Assembly: GCA_017397695.1 (NCBI GenBank)
Contig: JAFQIF010000041.1
Location: forward strand, 1-20,786
From: Clostridia bacterium
Lineage (GTDB): Bacteria > Bacillota_A > Clostridia > Christensenellales > Aristaeellaceae
Direction of reading: 5' to 3'
DNA length: 20,786 nt
Numbering within the stretch: the stretch's first letter is position 1; each line of letters begins with the position of its first letter. The position numbers and the translations under genes were made by a program. Shown in pieces: positions 1 through 7,089 of this stretch. The notes below the pieces were generated by a model that saw only the letters and a list, made by a program, of their open reading frames with translations, was not told the origin of the DNA and did not search any database.

Positions 1-43
1 GGGGATTTCATCCCCAAGCCCCTGACAAGGGATTTCATCCCTT
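1..43. repeat. Pair of short inverted repeats (GGGATTTCATCCC)
   Basis: Two copies of the same small palindrome occur at 1-15 and 27-43. Each has the core GGGATTTCATCCC: a 5-6 bp stem around a TTTCA loop, joined by a short C-rich linker. They lie downstream of the minus-strand decarboxylase gene. No T-run follows on either strand, so they are not convincing terminators. They look like an intergenic palindromic repeat cut by the window edge. Nothing else is recognisable before the decarboxylase stop codon at 107. Confidence 0.45.
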
Positions 44-106
44 GACCCTTCTTCGCTTCGCGGCGGCTTCATGTTGCTTAGTGAACTAAATATCCCGAAT
101 ACGATA

Positions 107-1444
107 TTAGTCTTTTACAGCATCCACCTCGCTCACGCCGTAATGCTTAAACAGCGCAAGCGCCTCTTGCGTAATCCTTTCGCCCGATACAGCAATGGGA
201 ATCGCCGGCGGGCAGGCGACCGTTGGCGCGCCGCAGATGCGGTCGAGCGATTTGTGCGCGGGAATCAATTCATGCGGCGAAAATACCGCTTCCCGCACCG
301 ACAGCACGCGTTCGCCCTTTGCAGTGGGCAGCTCGGGCCATGGACGTGGAGAATTCTCGTTCCTTCCGAGTGCAGATTCAAGCTTGCTCAGATCCTCTGC
401 GCTGTTTTCCGGCGTGAGCATGAGTACCAGCGTCTCCGGATCGGCAAATTCACATTCGATGCCCGATTCGCGCAGTCTCTGTGCCAGCGCTGTGCCAGTC
501 GTGCCGGCAGCACATGCGTCGATCGTCAGTTTGAGCGGATCGCCGGCCAACACATGCCAGCCGTTAGCCGTAAGCCTGCCCCTGAGCATGTCGATGCGCT
601 GCACCGTCTGTGACAGTCTCTGCGCGTAATCGTCTGCCAAATAAGCGTTGCATAGGTCCAGCGACATCAGCGTCAGATATGAGGGGCTGGTGGAGCCGAA
701 GAGCGCCATCGCCTGCTTGGCCTGTGCGGCAAAGGAAGCGGGCGCAGCCTTGCCGATGTGCAGATACGCACCGCCGGTAAGCGCGGGCAGTGTTTTGTGC
801 GCCGAGTCGCAGCAGATATCCGCGCCCAGGTCCATGGGATGCAGGCTGGGGGAGAGGAAGCGCAGATAGGCGCCGTGCGCATTGTCCACCGCCAGCACCG
901 TGCCATGTGCATGGCAGACGCCAGAGAGTGCGGCGATATCCGCCATGCCGCCCAGATAGTCCGGACTGGTGATATAGACCGCGGCAGGCGGCGTATCCAG
1001 CGAAGCGAGCGTACGCGCGAGCGCCACTGGCGAAACCTCGCAGGCACACAACGACGTCATTTCCTCGGGCCAGAGCCAGACGATTTCAAAATCCAGAAGG
1101 GCGGAGGCGAAGACAAACGCCTTGTGCACGTTGCGCGCGGCGACAATCACAGGCCTTGTGCCTTTGCCCCTGCATGTCAGGCACAGGTGGAGCATTGCCC
1201 GGATGCATTGGCTGGAACCTTCCGTGGAATACAGCGTACTGGCTGTGCCGAAAAGCTGCGAGGCATTTGCTTCGCTTTGCGCGATGATGCCGTTCGCCTC
1301 GTAAAGCGCATCGGCTCCGGAGATTTCGGTGATGTCAAAGGCTTCACATCCAAGAAATGCCCGGCCTTTGTGACCGGGCATGTGAAGCCTCGCCGTATCG
1401 GATGCGGCGTAGCGCCGCACAAAGTCCGCAATGGGCGTGTTCAT
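107..1444 (-). CDS. Orn/Lys/Arg decarboxylase family protein (PLP-dependent, fold type I)
   Basis: A 445-residue PLP enzyme of the Orn/Lys/Arg decarboxylase major-domain family. Visible landmarks are the N-terminal HMPGHKG motif (about residues 21-27), the cofactor-binding VDNAHGAY segment (Asp187) and the SAHKTLPALTGGA motif, in which Lys217 should form the Schiff base. The family decarboxylates basic amino acids for polyamine synthesis; the substrate here cannot be read from sequence. It is somewhat shorter than typical Gram-positive members of about 480 residues, mainly because of a reduced C-terminal domain. The start is supported by GGAGG a few bases upstream. Only 21 bases separate it from scfB on the same strand, so the two are probably co-transcribed. 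No clear terminator is seen downstream. Confidence 0.88.
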   Translation of the reverse strand: MNTPIADFVRRYAASDTARLHMPGHKGRAFLGCEAFDITEISGADALYEANGIIAQSEANASQLFGTASTLYSTEGSSQCIRAMLHLCLTCRGKGTRPVIVAARNVHKAFVFASALLDFEIVWLWPEEMTSLCACEVSPVALARTLASLDTPPAAVYITSPDYLGGMADIAALSGVCHAHGTVLAVDNAHGAYLRFLSPSLHPMDLGADICCDSAHKTLPALTGGAYLHIGKAAPASFAAQAKQAMALFGSTSPSYLTLMSLDLCNAYLADDYAQRLSQTVQRIDMLRGRLTANGWHVLAGDPLKLTIDACAAGTTGTALAQRLRESGIECEFADPETLVLMLTPENSAEDLSKLESALGRNENSPRPWPELPTAKGERVLSVREAVFSPHELIPAHKSLDRICGAPTVACPPAIPIAVSGERITQEALALFKHYGVSEVDAVKD

Positions 1445-1465
1445 AGCGTCCTCCTACAGGGAGAA

Positions 1466-2851
1466 TTACTTGTTCTTTGCAGCATCTTCAGCGACGCGCA
1501 TCATGATCGCGCATTCGATGCGCTTCTTGAAGAGCTCGCAGCCCGGCTTATATACGCCGGCAATGGTGCCTGTAGCGTGATAGGCGTTGGCCGCGCAGCC
1601 GCCGGAGCAGTAGAGCTTGGCCCAGCAGTCCTTGCATTCCGGGCGGGAATACGCATTGCACGCGCGGAACTGCTCGCGCAGCGCCGTATTGGTCACGCCG
1701 CCCCAGATGTTGCCCAGCTTGTAGCTTTCCTCACCTACGAACTGATGGCAGGGATACAGATCGCCCCATGGGGTAACGGCCATGTATTCCGTGCCGGAAC
1801 CGCAGCCAGAGATCCGCTTGTAGATGCACGGGCCTTCGGTCAGGTCGAGCATGTAGTGATAGAAGGTGAAGGGACGGCCTTCCTGCTGGCGTTTGAGCAT
1901 TTCCTTAGCCAGTACTTCGTATTGATCCTTGACGGTTTCGATATCGTCGCTCGTCAGGCCGGCAGGGTCGCCCTCGGCGCAGACGACAGGCTCCATGCTC
2001 AGCTCCGTGAAGCCCATATCCGCCATGTGGAAGACGTCCTTGGTGAAGTCCGGATTGGCATGGGTGAACGTGCCGCGCATGTAGTAGTTCTTTCCGCCGC
2101 GGGATTCAACAAACTGCTTGAACTTGGGTACGATGCGGTCATAGCTGCCGTTGCCGGCGTAGTCCACGCGCAGGCGGTCGTGGATTTCCTTGCGGCCATC
2201 CAGGCTGAGCACGACGTTGCTCATCTCCTTATTGGAGAATTCAATCACGTCGTCATCAATCAGCACACCGTTGGTCGTCAGGGTGAAGCGGAAGTTCTTT
2301 CCATGCTCCTTCTCCACGCTGCGGGCATACTTGACCAGATTCTTGACCACATCCCAGTTCATCAGCGGCTCGCCGCCAAAGAAGTCGACCTCCAGGTTGC
2401 GGCGCGTACCGGAATGCTCGATCAGGAAATCGAGCGCGCGCTTGCCGACCTCGAAGCTCATCAGCGCACGGTCGCCGTGGTACTTGCCCTGGCTGGCGAA
2501 GCAGTAAGAACAGTTGAGGTTGCAGGTGTGAGCCACGTGCAGGCAAAGCGCCTTGACCACGTCGCCGGAGCGCTCCTTGAGCGTGCCGGCCATGGGGGCG
2601 AAGGTATCCGGCGTGAAGAGCTTGCCCATCTTCTTGAGGGCTTCCACATCGCCGATGCACAGGCGGATTTCTTCCTCGGTCACATCCTTGCGGTCGCCGT
2701 ACTTGTCCATCATGGCGTGCACGATTTCATCCGCAGATGCGCTTTCGTACATGGCGATGATGTCGTAGGCGACGTCGTCTACGGAATGCACGGAGCCGGA
2801 GCAGGTGTCCAGAACGATGTTATAGCCATTGAGCTTATACTGGTGAAGCAT
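1466..2851 (-). CDS. scfB: Thioether cross-link-forming SCIFF peptide maturase (radical SAM/SPASM)
   Basis: A 461-residue radical SAM enzyme. The CxxxCxxC cluster motif is at Cys110, Cys114 and Cys117 (TCNLNCSYCFASQGKYHGD), followed by a GGEP motif near 159-162. The C-terminal SPASM region holds Cys clusters around GCGSGTEYMAV...YPCHQF and CKDCWAKLYCSGGCAANAYHATG, which in this family bind two auxiliary iron-sulfur clusters. An N-terminal winged domain of about 90 residues (RRE-like in this family) probably grips the precursor leader. The family installs Cys-to-Thr thioether bonds in the SCIFF peptide, whose gene lies just upstream on the same strand at 2924-3067. Start supported by GGAGG upstream. 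Length is normal for the family. Confidence 0.95.
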   Translation of the reverse strand: MLHQYKLNGYNIVLDTCSGSVHSVDDVAYDIIAMYESASADEIVHAMMDKYGDRKDVTEEEIRLCIGDVEALKKMGKLFTPDTFAPMAGTLKERSGDVVKALCLHVAHTCNLNCSYCFASQGKYHGDRALMSFEVGKRALDFLIEHSGTRRNLEVDFFGGEPLMNWDVVKNLVKYARSVEKEHGKNFRFTLTTNGVLIDDDVIEFSNKEMSNVVLSLDGRKEIHDRLRVDYAGNGSYDRIVPKFKQFVESRGGKNYYMRGTFTHANPDFTKDVFHMADMGFTELSMEPVVCAEGDPAGLTSDDIETVKDQYEVLAKEMLKRQQEGRPFTFYHYMLDLTEGPCIYKRISGCGSGTEYMAVTPWGDLYPCHQFVGEESYKLGNIWGGVTNTALREQFRACNAYSRPECKDCWAKLYCSGGCAANAYHATGTIAGVYKPGCELFKKRIECAIMMRVAEDAAKNK

Positions 2852-2888
2852 AGGTTCCTCCGAAATGGTATCTGAGAGAATTTGGCAT

Positions 2889-2920
2889 AAAAAGTGCCGC
2901 CCGAGGGCGGCAAGCTTTTT
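2889..2920 (-). terminator. Intercistronic terminator/attenuator between scfA and scfB
   Basis: Perfect stem GCCGCC / GGCGGC (2896-2901 with 2906-2911) with a 4-base loop. It is flanked by A-rich and T-rich arms that can extend the stem and give a U-run when read on the minus strand. It lies 3 bases past the scfA stop codon and about 40 bases before scfB. Partial termination here would give abundant precursor mRNA and less maturase mRNA. Confidence 0.8.
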
Positions 2921-2923
2921 TGC

Positions 2924-3067
2924 TTACTTGTTGTTCTCGCACTGCTGATTGGCCACGCCGCAGCTGGTCTTGCAGGCAGACTGGCAAGAGGTCTGGCACT
3001 CGCCGCAGCCGCCGTTCTTAGCGCTCTCGCACATATTGCGGGTCTCAAGCGTCTTGATTCTCTCCAT
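2924..3067 (-). CDS. scfA: SCIFF family RiPP precursor (six cysteines in forty-five residues)
   Basis: A 47-residue peptide beginning MERIKTLETRN, with a core CGECQTSCQSACKTSC followed by GVANQQC. Cysteines at 21, 24, 28, 32, 36 and 43 match the six conserved SCIFF positions. There is also a seventh cysteine at position 13 in the leader. SCIFF is a nearly universal Clostridia ribosomally made peptide, cross-linked by the radical SAM maturase encoded next door; its cellular role is unknown. The start was chosen at the ATG at 3067, with GGAG 9 bases upstream and the conserved MxxIKTL leader beginning there. A longer in-frame reading from 3259 would include the promoter and is unlikely. Confidence 0.95.
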   Translation of the reverse strand: MERIKTLETRNMCESAKNGGCGECQTSCQSACKTSCGVANQQCENNK

Positions 3068-3145
3068 AACCGCTATCTCCAATTCTGATTGATATTTGAT
3101 TCTCACTGCATTGCAAAACAGCAAAACAGCCCAATAATCATTAGA

Positions 3146-3174
3146 AGTATAGCACAGAGCGCTATGTAAGTCAA
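3146..3174 (-). promoter_or_regulatory. Sigma-A-type promoter of scfA
   Basis: On the minus strand TTGACT (3169-3174) and TATACT (3146-3151) are separated by exactly 17 bases, one mismatch each from consensus. It lies about 80 bases upstream of the scfA start. Strong predicted promoter, consistent with a highly expressed peptide gene. Confidence 0.8.
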
Positions 3175-3265
3175 GCAATCGTACAGAGGGAATTTGGCAG
3201 AGGCAAACAGGAACACAGGATGAAGAAAATTGGACATATCCTGTATTGAAATTCATCAAAAGGGG

Positions 3266-3294
3266 TTGTCAGAATGGTTTTTGAGGGGTATATT
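3266..3294 (+). promoter_or_regulatory. Sigma-A-type promoter of the NSS transporter gene
   Basis: TTGTCA (3266-3271), a 17-base spacer and TATATT (3289-3294), about 58 bases before the transporter ATG. A 7-bp inverted repeat ACAGGAT/ATCCTGT (3215-3221 with 3238-3244) lies just upstream and could be an operator, but this is not established. Confidence 0.7.
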
Positions 3295-3352
3295 AGTTGG
3301 GTATGGTTATCGGCGGCGCAAGGCTGCTTAGTTTTATCCTGGAGGAAATGAC

Positions 3353-4753
3353 ATGGAGAACAAACAAAAGAGGGGAAGCTTTTCCGGCTCGATCGGTTTT
3401 GTGCTCGCCGCTGCGGGCAGCGCGGTGGGCCTTGGCAATATCTGGCGCTTTCCGTATCTGGCTGCAAAGGATGGCGGCGGCGTATTTCTGCTGTGCTATC
3501 TGGTGCTGGCGCTTACATTCGGTTTTACGCTGCTGACCACGGAAATCACCATTGGCCGCAAGACGGGGAAGAGCCCGCTGGTGGCCTATGGGGTTCTGCA
3601 TCAGAAGTTTTCCTGGGTAGGTTCCATTGCGAGCCTGATTCCGGTCATTATTCTGCCGTATTACTGCGTGATCGGCGGCTGGGTGCTGCGCTATCTGGCG
3701 GCTTTCGTCACGGGCGGCGGCTCCGCTGCAGCAGCAGACGGTTTCTTCACCGGTTTCATCACCAGCCAGTGGTCGCCGATCTTCTGGTTTATCGTTTTCC
3801 TCGCAGCGACGCTTTTTGTTGTGTACAAGGGTGTAGACAAGGGTATTGAAAGGCTTTCTACCATCCTTATGCCTACGCTGCTGCTGCTGATCATTGGCAT
3901 TGGCTGCTTCTCTCTGACGCTGAAGCACACGGATGCTGCGGGTATGACCCGAACAGGCCTTGAGGGTCTGAAGGTGTACATGATTCCGGACTTCTCCGGT
4001 ATGACGCTGGGCAAGTTCTTCGTTGTGCTCATGGATGCGCTGGGGCAGCTGTTCTATTCCGTTTCCGTGGCGATGGGTATCATGATCACCTATGGTTCCT
4101 ACGTGCAGAAGGAAACCAATGTTGTCAAGTCTGTCAACCAGATTGAGATTTTTGATACGGCAGTTGCGTTCCTTGCCGGTCTGATGATTGTGCCGGCTGT
4201 GTTTACCTTTATGGGTACGGAGGGCATGAGCGCAGGACCGAGCCTGATGTTTATCTCCCTGCCGAAGATTTTTGAAGCGATGGGCATCGTAGGCCAGGTG
4301 GTTGGCGCGGTGTTCTTCGTGATGGTTGCCTTTGCTGCGCTGACCTCCTCGGTCTCTATCATGGAGGCGATCGTTTCCTGCGTACAGGATAAATTCCATC
4401 TGGATCGTTCAAAGGCGACCCTCAGCGTCAGCGCGCTTGCGCTGGTGATGGGGCTGGTTGTCTGCCTGGGCTACAATGTGCTCTACTTTGAATTGACGCT
4501 GCCCAACGGAAGTGTGGGTCAGGTATTGGACGTGCTCGATTATATCAGCAATTTCGTGCTGATGCCGGTGGTGGCGATTGCAACTTGCCTGCTGGTGGGC
4601 TGGGTGCTGGGCCCCAAGAGCATCATCGAGGAAGTGACGCGCAACGGCGAACGTTTTGGACGCGAAAAGCTTTATGTAGCAATGGTCAAGGTTGTCGCGC
4701 CTGTGCTGCTCATGTTCCTGCTGCTGCAGTCGCTGGGCGTGGTCAGGCTATAA
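3353..4753 (+). CDS. Sodium-dependent transporter, neurotransmitter:sodium symporter (NSS/SNF) family
   Basis: A 466-residue hydrophobic protein with about 11-12 membrane segments. The first helix carries the NSS signature (AAAGSAVGLGNIWRFPYLAA, residues about 19-38), where the unwound part of TM1 binds sodium and substrate. The family imports amino acids by sodium symport (LeuT and MhsT are bacterial models); the substrate cannot be told from sequence. Start supported by GGAGGA at 3341-3346. It has its own promoter and terminator, so it is probably monocistronic. No MetS-like small subunit gene follows on the plus strand. Confidence 0.93.
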   Translation: MENKQKRGSFSGSIGFVLAAAGSAVGLGNIWRFPYLAAKDGGGVFLLCYLVLALTFGFTLLTTEITIGRKTGKSPLVAYGVLHQKFSWVGSIASLIPVIILPYYCVIGGWVLRYLAAFVTGGGSAAAADGFFTGFITSQWSPIFWFIVFLAATLFVVYKGVDKGIERLSTILMPTLLLLIIGIGCFSLTLKHTDAAGMTRTGLEGLKVYMIPDFSGMTLGKFFVVLMDALGQLFYSVSVAMGIMITYGSYVQKETNVVKSVNQIEIFDTAVAFLAGLMIVPAVFTFMGTEGMSAGPSLMFISLPKIFEAMGIVGQVVGAVFFVMVAFAALTSSVSIMEAIVSCVQDKFHLDRSKATLSVSALALVMGLVVCLGYNVLYFELTLPNGSVGQVLDVLDYISNFVLMPVVAIATCLLVGWVLGPKSIIEEVTRNGERFGREKLYVAMVKVVAPVLLMFLLLQSLGVVRL

Positions 4754-4762
4754 TAGAATATC

Positions 4763-4795
4763 AAGGAGCTGCATGCCTGGCATGCAGCTCCTTTT
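4763..4795 (+). terminator. Rho-independent terminator after the NSS transporter
   Basis: A 13-bp perfect stem (AAGGAGCTGCATG with CATGCAGCTCCTT) with a short CCTGG loop and TTTT, starting 9 bases after the stop codon. On the minus strand it may also stop transcription of the small ORF at 4810-4965, though the U-run there is weak. Confidence 0.9.
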
Positions 4796-4809
4796 GCGCT
4801 GAGGGAAAA

Positions 4810-4965
4810 TCAGAGTTCGTTCAGGTCTGCGGCTGGCAGATCGTTTTCGATGTTGTCCCGTGCCAGATCGCCTTCGATCACCGGATAGATTTCGCTCGGG
4901 ACAGGGCGCTCGGTCTTTTCGGGATCGGCGCGCCGCCTGCGCGGTTTGAGTTTCGTTTCATTCAT
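4810..4965 (-). CDS. Hypothetical 51-residue charged protein
   Basis: Minus-strand ORF of 51 codons, ATG at 4965 and TGA at 4810-4812. A GGGGTGA Shine-Dalgarno-like site lies just upstream. The product begins MNETKLKPRRRRADPEKTER and continues with acidic, proline-containing sequence ending AADLNEL. It has no membrane segment and no cysteine. Codon choice (GAA, CTG, GCC, CGC) looks like that of neighbouring genes. It fills a 320-base gap between a terminator and the next promoter that otherwise lacks an explanation. No family is recognised, and chance cannot be excluded at this length. Confidence 0.5.
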   Translation of the reverse strand: MNETKLKPRRRRADPEKTERPVPSEIYPVIEGDLARDNIENDLPAADLNEL

Positions 4966-5015
4966 GGAATCACCCCATGCTCAGCTTTTCCTGCAGGAGC
5001 GTTTTTATGCGTATC

Positions 5016-5044
5016 TTGTCATGATTGTGAATAAGCGCTACAAT
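5016..5044 (+). promoter_or_regulatory. Sigma-A-type promoter of the DUF4298 gene
   Basis: TTGTCA (5016-5021), 17-base spacer, TACAAT (5039-5044). Transcription would start near 5051, which argues against the upstream in-frame ATG at 5052 and for the start at 5076. Confidence 0.65.
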
Positions 5045-5075
5045 AAGGATAATGAGGGTGAAAGGGGATAGAGGA

Positions 5076-5402
5076 ATGACGCAGATTGAGCGGATCCGGA
5101 AGATGGAGGGGATTCTGAACGACGCAGCGCAGGCGCTTAAGAATCTGGAGCATGCGCTTGAACGGTTTGAATCGCTTAATGTGGATATCGCGCTGCTGGA
5201 GGCATATTATACGGGGCCGCAGTGGATGGCAGATTACCGGGATGACTGCGATGGAAAACTGCCCGATGACCTGCGGCGCGGCGTGCTTAGCGAGGATGCC
5301 GTATACGATCTGCTGAGCACGCGTGACAGGCTGCTCGAGGACATGCGAACGGCAGGAAGCAAAACAGAATCGAAAGAAAAACAAAGGCAAACCCGCCGGT
5401 GA
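5076..5402 (+). CDS. DUF4298 domain-containing protein
   Basis: A 108-residue acidic protein beginning MTQIERIRKMEGILNDA. It is predicted mostly helical: a heptad-like N-terminal coiled coil (about residues 1-45), then LLEAYYTGPQWMADYRDD and a helical region ending in a charged tail. YYxGPQWMxDYxxDxxGxLPxDLxRGVLSEDAVYDLL is the pattern I associate with DUF4298, a Bacillota family of unknown function. The start at 5076 was preferred over an in-frame ATG at 5052 because of GGGG at 5064-5067 and because 5052 would sit at the transcription start. Its stop codon lies inside the loop of the hairpin that ends glnA transcription. Confidence 0.8.
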   Translation: MTQIERIRKMEGILNDAAQALKNLEHALERFESLNVDIALLEAYYTGPQWMADYRDDCDGKLPDDLRRGVLSEDAVYDLLSTRDRLLEDMRTAGSKTESKEKQRQTRR

Positions 5403-5415
5403 TTCGGCGGGTTTG
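5388..5415 (-). terminator. Terminator of glnA, overlapping the end of the DUF4298 gene
   Basis: Perfect 11-bp stem CAAACCCGCCG / CGGCGGGTTTG (5388-5398 with 5405-5415) and a 6-base loop. Read on the minus strand it follows the glnA stop by 6 bases and is followed by a T-rich tract. On the plus strand only TTT is within the stem, but it may also end the converging DUF4298 transcript. Confidence 0.8.
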
Positions 5416-5421
5416 CGTGAT

Positions 5422-6846
5422 TTACAGGTTGTAGTACTTGTCGAATTCTGCAGGATGCGGAATTGCTGCCATCTGGCTGCATTCCTGGCGCTTGGCCTTG
5501 ATGAAGTTGACGATGAGCTCCTCCGGGAACACGCCGCCGACGGTCAGGTAATCGTGATCCGCTTCCAGCGCATCCAGCGCCTGCTCCAAAGAGGTGGGCA
5601 GCCCCTTGAGTTTCTTCTTCTCTTCTTCGGGCAGGGTATAGAGGTTCATGTCGTACGGGCCCCAGCCGTTGGCATGCGGGTCGATTTTGTTCTTGACACC
5701 GTCCAAACCCGCCATCAGCAGCGCCGCGTAGCAGAAATACGGGTTGCAGGTGGCGTCCGGATTGCGCAGCTCAAAGCGGCGCTTGTCCGGAGTCTTGGCA
5801 TATGCAGGAATACGGATGACCGCGCTGCGGTTGGAGGTGGCGTAGCCAACGGTGACCGGCGCTTCGAAACCCGGAACCAGACGCTTGAAGGAGTTGGTGC
5901 TCGGGTTGGTCAGCGCACACAGGGAGGCGATGTGCTTGAGCAGGCCGCCCATGAAGTAGTGCGCAGTTTCGCTCAGGTGGGCATAACCATTGTCATCGGA
6001 GAAGACCGGTTCGCCGTCCTTGAACAGCTGCATATGCACGTGCATGCCGCTGCCGGCCTCGCCGTAGATAGGCTTGGGCATGAAGGTGGCGCTCTTGCCG
6101 TACTTGAGCGCGGTGTTGTGGATGATGTACTTGATCATCATGGTCGCATCGGCCATCTTGGACATCTGGCCCAGCTGCGGCTCGATCTCGAACTGGCCGG
6201 AAGCGGCGACCTCCGGATGATGGTAGTTGATTTCAATGCCCATGTCCTTCATGAGCATGCACATTTCGCTGCGGCATTCGTAGGCCTGGTCAAACGGCTT
6301 GGCGATGTGATAATTCTTCTGCTTGGGCACAACCACGCCCATGCCCTGCACAGCGCTGTTCCAGTAGGAGTTGTTGGCGTCCATCTGCACGGAAATGGAA
6401 TTGGGCTGAACCTCCCAGCCAACCTGATCAAAGAGATAGAACTCGAACTCCGGCAGGATCAGCATCGTGTCTGCGATGCCGCTGTCCTTCATGTACTGCT
6501 CGGCGGCGAGCACGATGTTGCGCGGATACTGCTTAAGCGGACGGTTTTCCGGGTTGTCGATGATCATCGCATTGCCGGTCATGGACAGCGTGGGAATCTG
6601 GCAGAAGGGATCAACGACGGCGGTGTCCGGGTCGGGGATGAAGACCATGTCGCTCTTTTCCACCACGGCATAACCGTAGTTGGAAGCGTCAAAGCCGATA
6701 CCGCTCTTCATGGTGTCTTCGGAGAAATTCTCTGCGGGAATGGTGACGTGACGGTACTGTCCGCTGATGTCCACCATTTTAAAATCGATCATTCGGATGC
6801 CGTGTTCCTGGATGAGACGCATGACATCCTGTACGTTCTTCGCCAT
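5422..6846 (-). CDS. glnA: Glutamine synthetase, type I
   Basis: A 474-residue cytosolic enzyme that makes glutamine from glutamate, ammonia and ATP. Recognisable elements: N-terminal beta-grasp domain (about 15-100), metal-binding PEFEFYLFD (132-140), HHPEVAASGQFEIE (209-222), GSGMHVHM (265-272), NRSAVIRIP (339-347) and RRFELRNPDATCNPY (356-370). The segment MNLYTLPEEE (400-409) matches the GSI-beta position, with Tyr403 at the site adenylylated in enterobacteria. Whether it is modified here is unknown, and no adenylyltransferase gene is nearby. Start supported by AAGGAG upstream and a well-placed promoter. Monocistronic, with the terminator at 5388-5415. Confidence 0.95.
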   Translation of the reverse strand: MAKNVQDVMRLIQEHGIRMIDFKMVDISGQYRHVTIPAENFSEDTMKSGIGFDASNYGYAVVEKSDMVFIPDPDTAVVDPFCQIPTLSMTGNAMIIDNPENRPLKQYPRNIVLAAEQYMKDSGIADTMLILPEFEFYLFDQVGWEVQPNSISVQMDANNSYWNSAVQGMGVVVPKQKNYHIAKPFDQAYECRSEMCMLMKDMGIEINYHHPEVAASGQFEIEPQLGQMSKMADATMMIKYIIHNTALKYGKSATFMPKPIYGEAGSGMHVHMQLFKDGEPVFSDDNGYAHLSETAHYFMGGLLKHIASLCALTNPSTNSFKRLVPGFEAPVTVGYATSNRSAVIRIPAYAKTPDKRRFELRNPDATCNPYFCYAALLMAGLDGVKNKIDPHANGWGPYDMNLYTLPEEEKKKLKGLPTSLEQALDALEADHDYLTVGGVFPEELIVNFIKAKRQECSQMAAIPHPAEFDKYYNL

Positions 6847-6879
6847 AATACCGCTCCTTTTCAGGCTTTGTTTGTGATC

Positions 6880-6908
6880 AGTATATCAACATTTAATCGG
6901 CTCGTCAA
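6880..6908 (-). promoter_or_regulatory. Sigma-A-type promoter of glnA
   Basis: On the minus strand TTGACG (6903-6908), 17-base spacer, TATACT (6880-6885), about 34 bases before the ATG. The -35 overlaps the palindrome GTCAATTGAC (6904-6913). A second palindrome CCCGCGGG lies nearby near 6920-6927. Both could be operator sites, but no regulator is identified. Confidence 0.8.
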
Positions 6909-6994
6909 TTGACAATGTACCCGCGGGACGATTTGCACATGCACTTGCGGCAAAGAATTCTAAAGCGCGTGAATTGGAGCCGGCGAGAAAGCCG

Positions 6995-7023
6995 TTGCAA
7001 GAATACAAAAGGTATACTATAAT
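6995..7023 (+). promoter_or_regulatory. Sigma-A-type promoter of the cysteine desulfidase-transporter operon
   Basis: TTGCAA (6995-7000), 17-base spacer, consensus TATAAT (7018-7023), about 66 bases before the translation start. It is divergent to the glnA promoter; about 85 bases lie between the two -35 boxes. Confidence 0.8.
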
Positions 7024-7089
7024 GGATGAAAAGCGGACGAAGAAGATATCGGTTGTTCGCTGGTTTTGTCTGATTGGAGGACGGGATGC

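Noticed and set aside
758..2875. Long plus-strand open frame of about 705 codons opposite scfB and the decarboxylase gene
   Set aside because: It lies antisense to two well-recognised genes, has no family motif and no ribosome site. Long antisense frames are expected from the GC-rich third positions here. The same holds for long frames at 5323-6912 and 9905-11467 (plus) and 6886-8484, 8618-9580 and 3293-4399 (minus).
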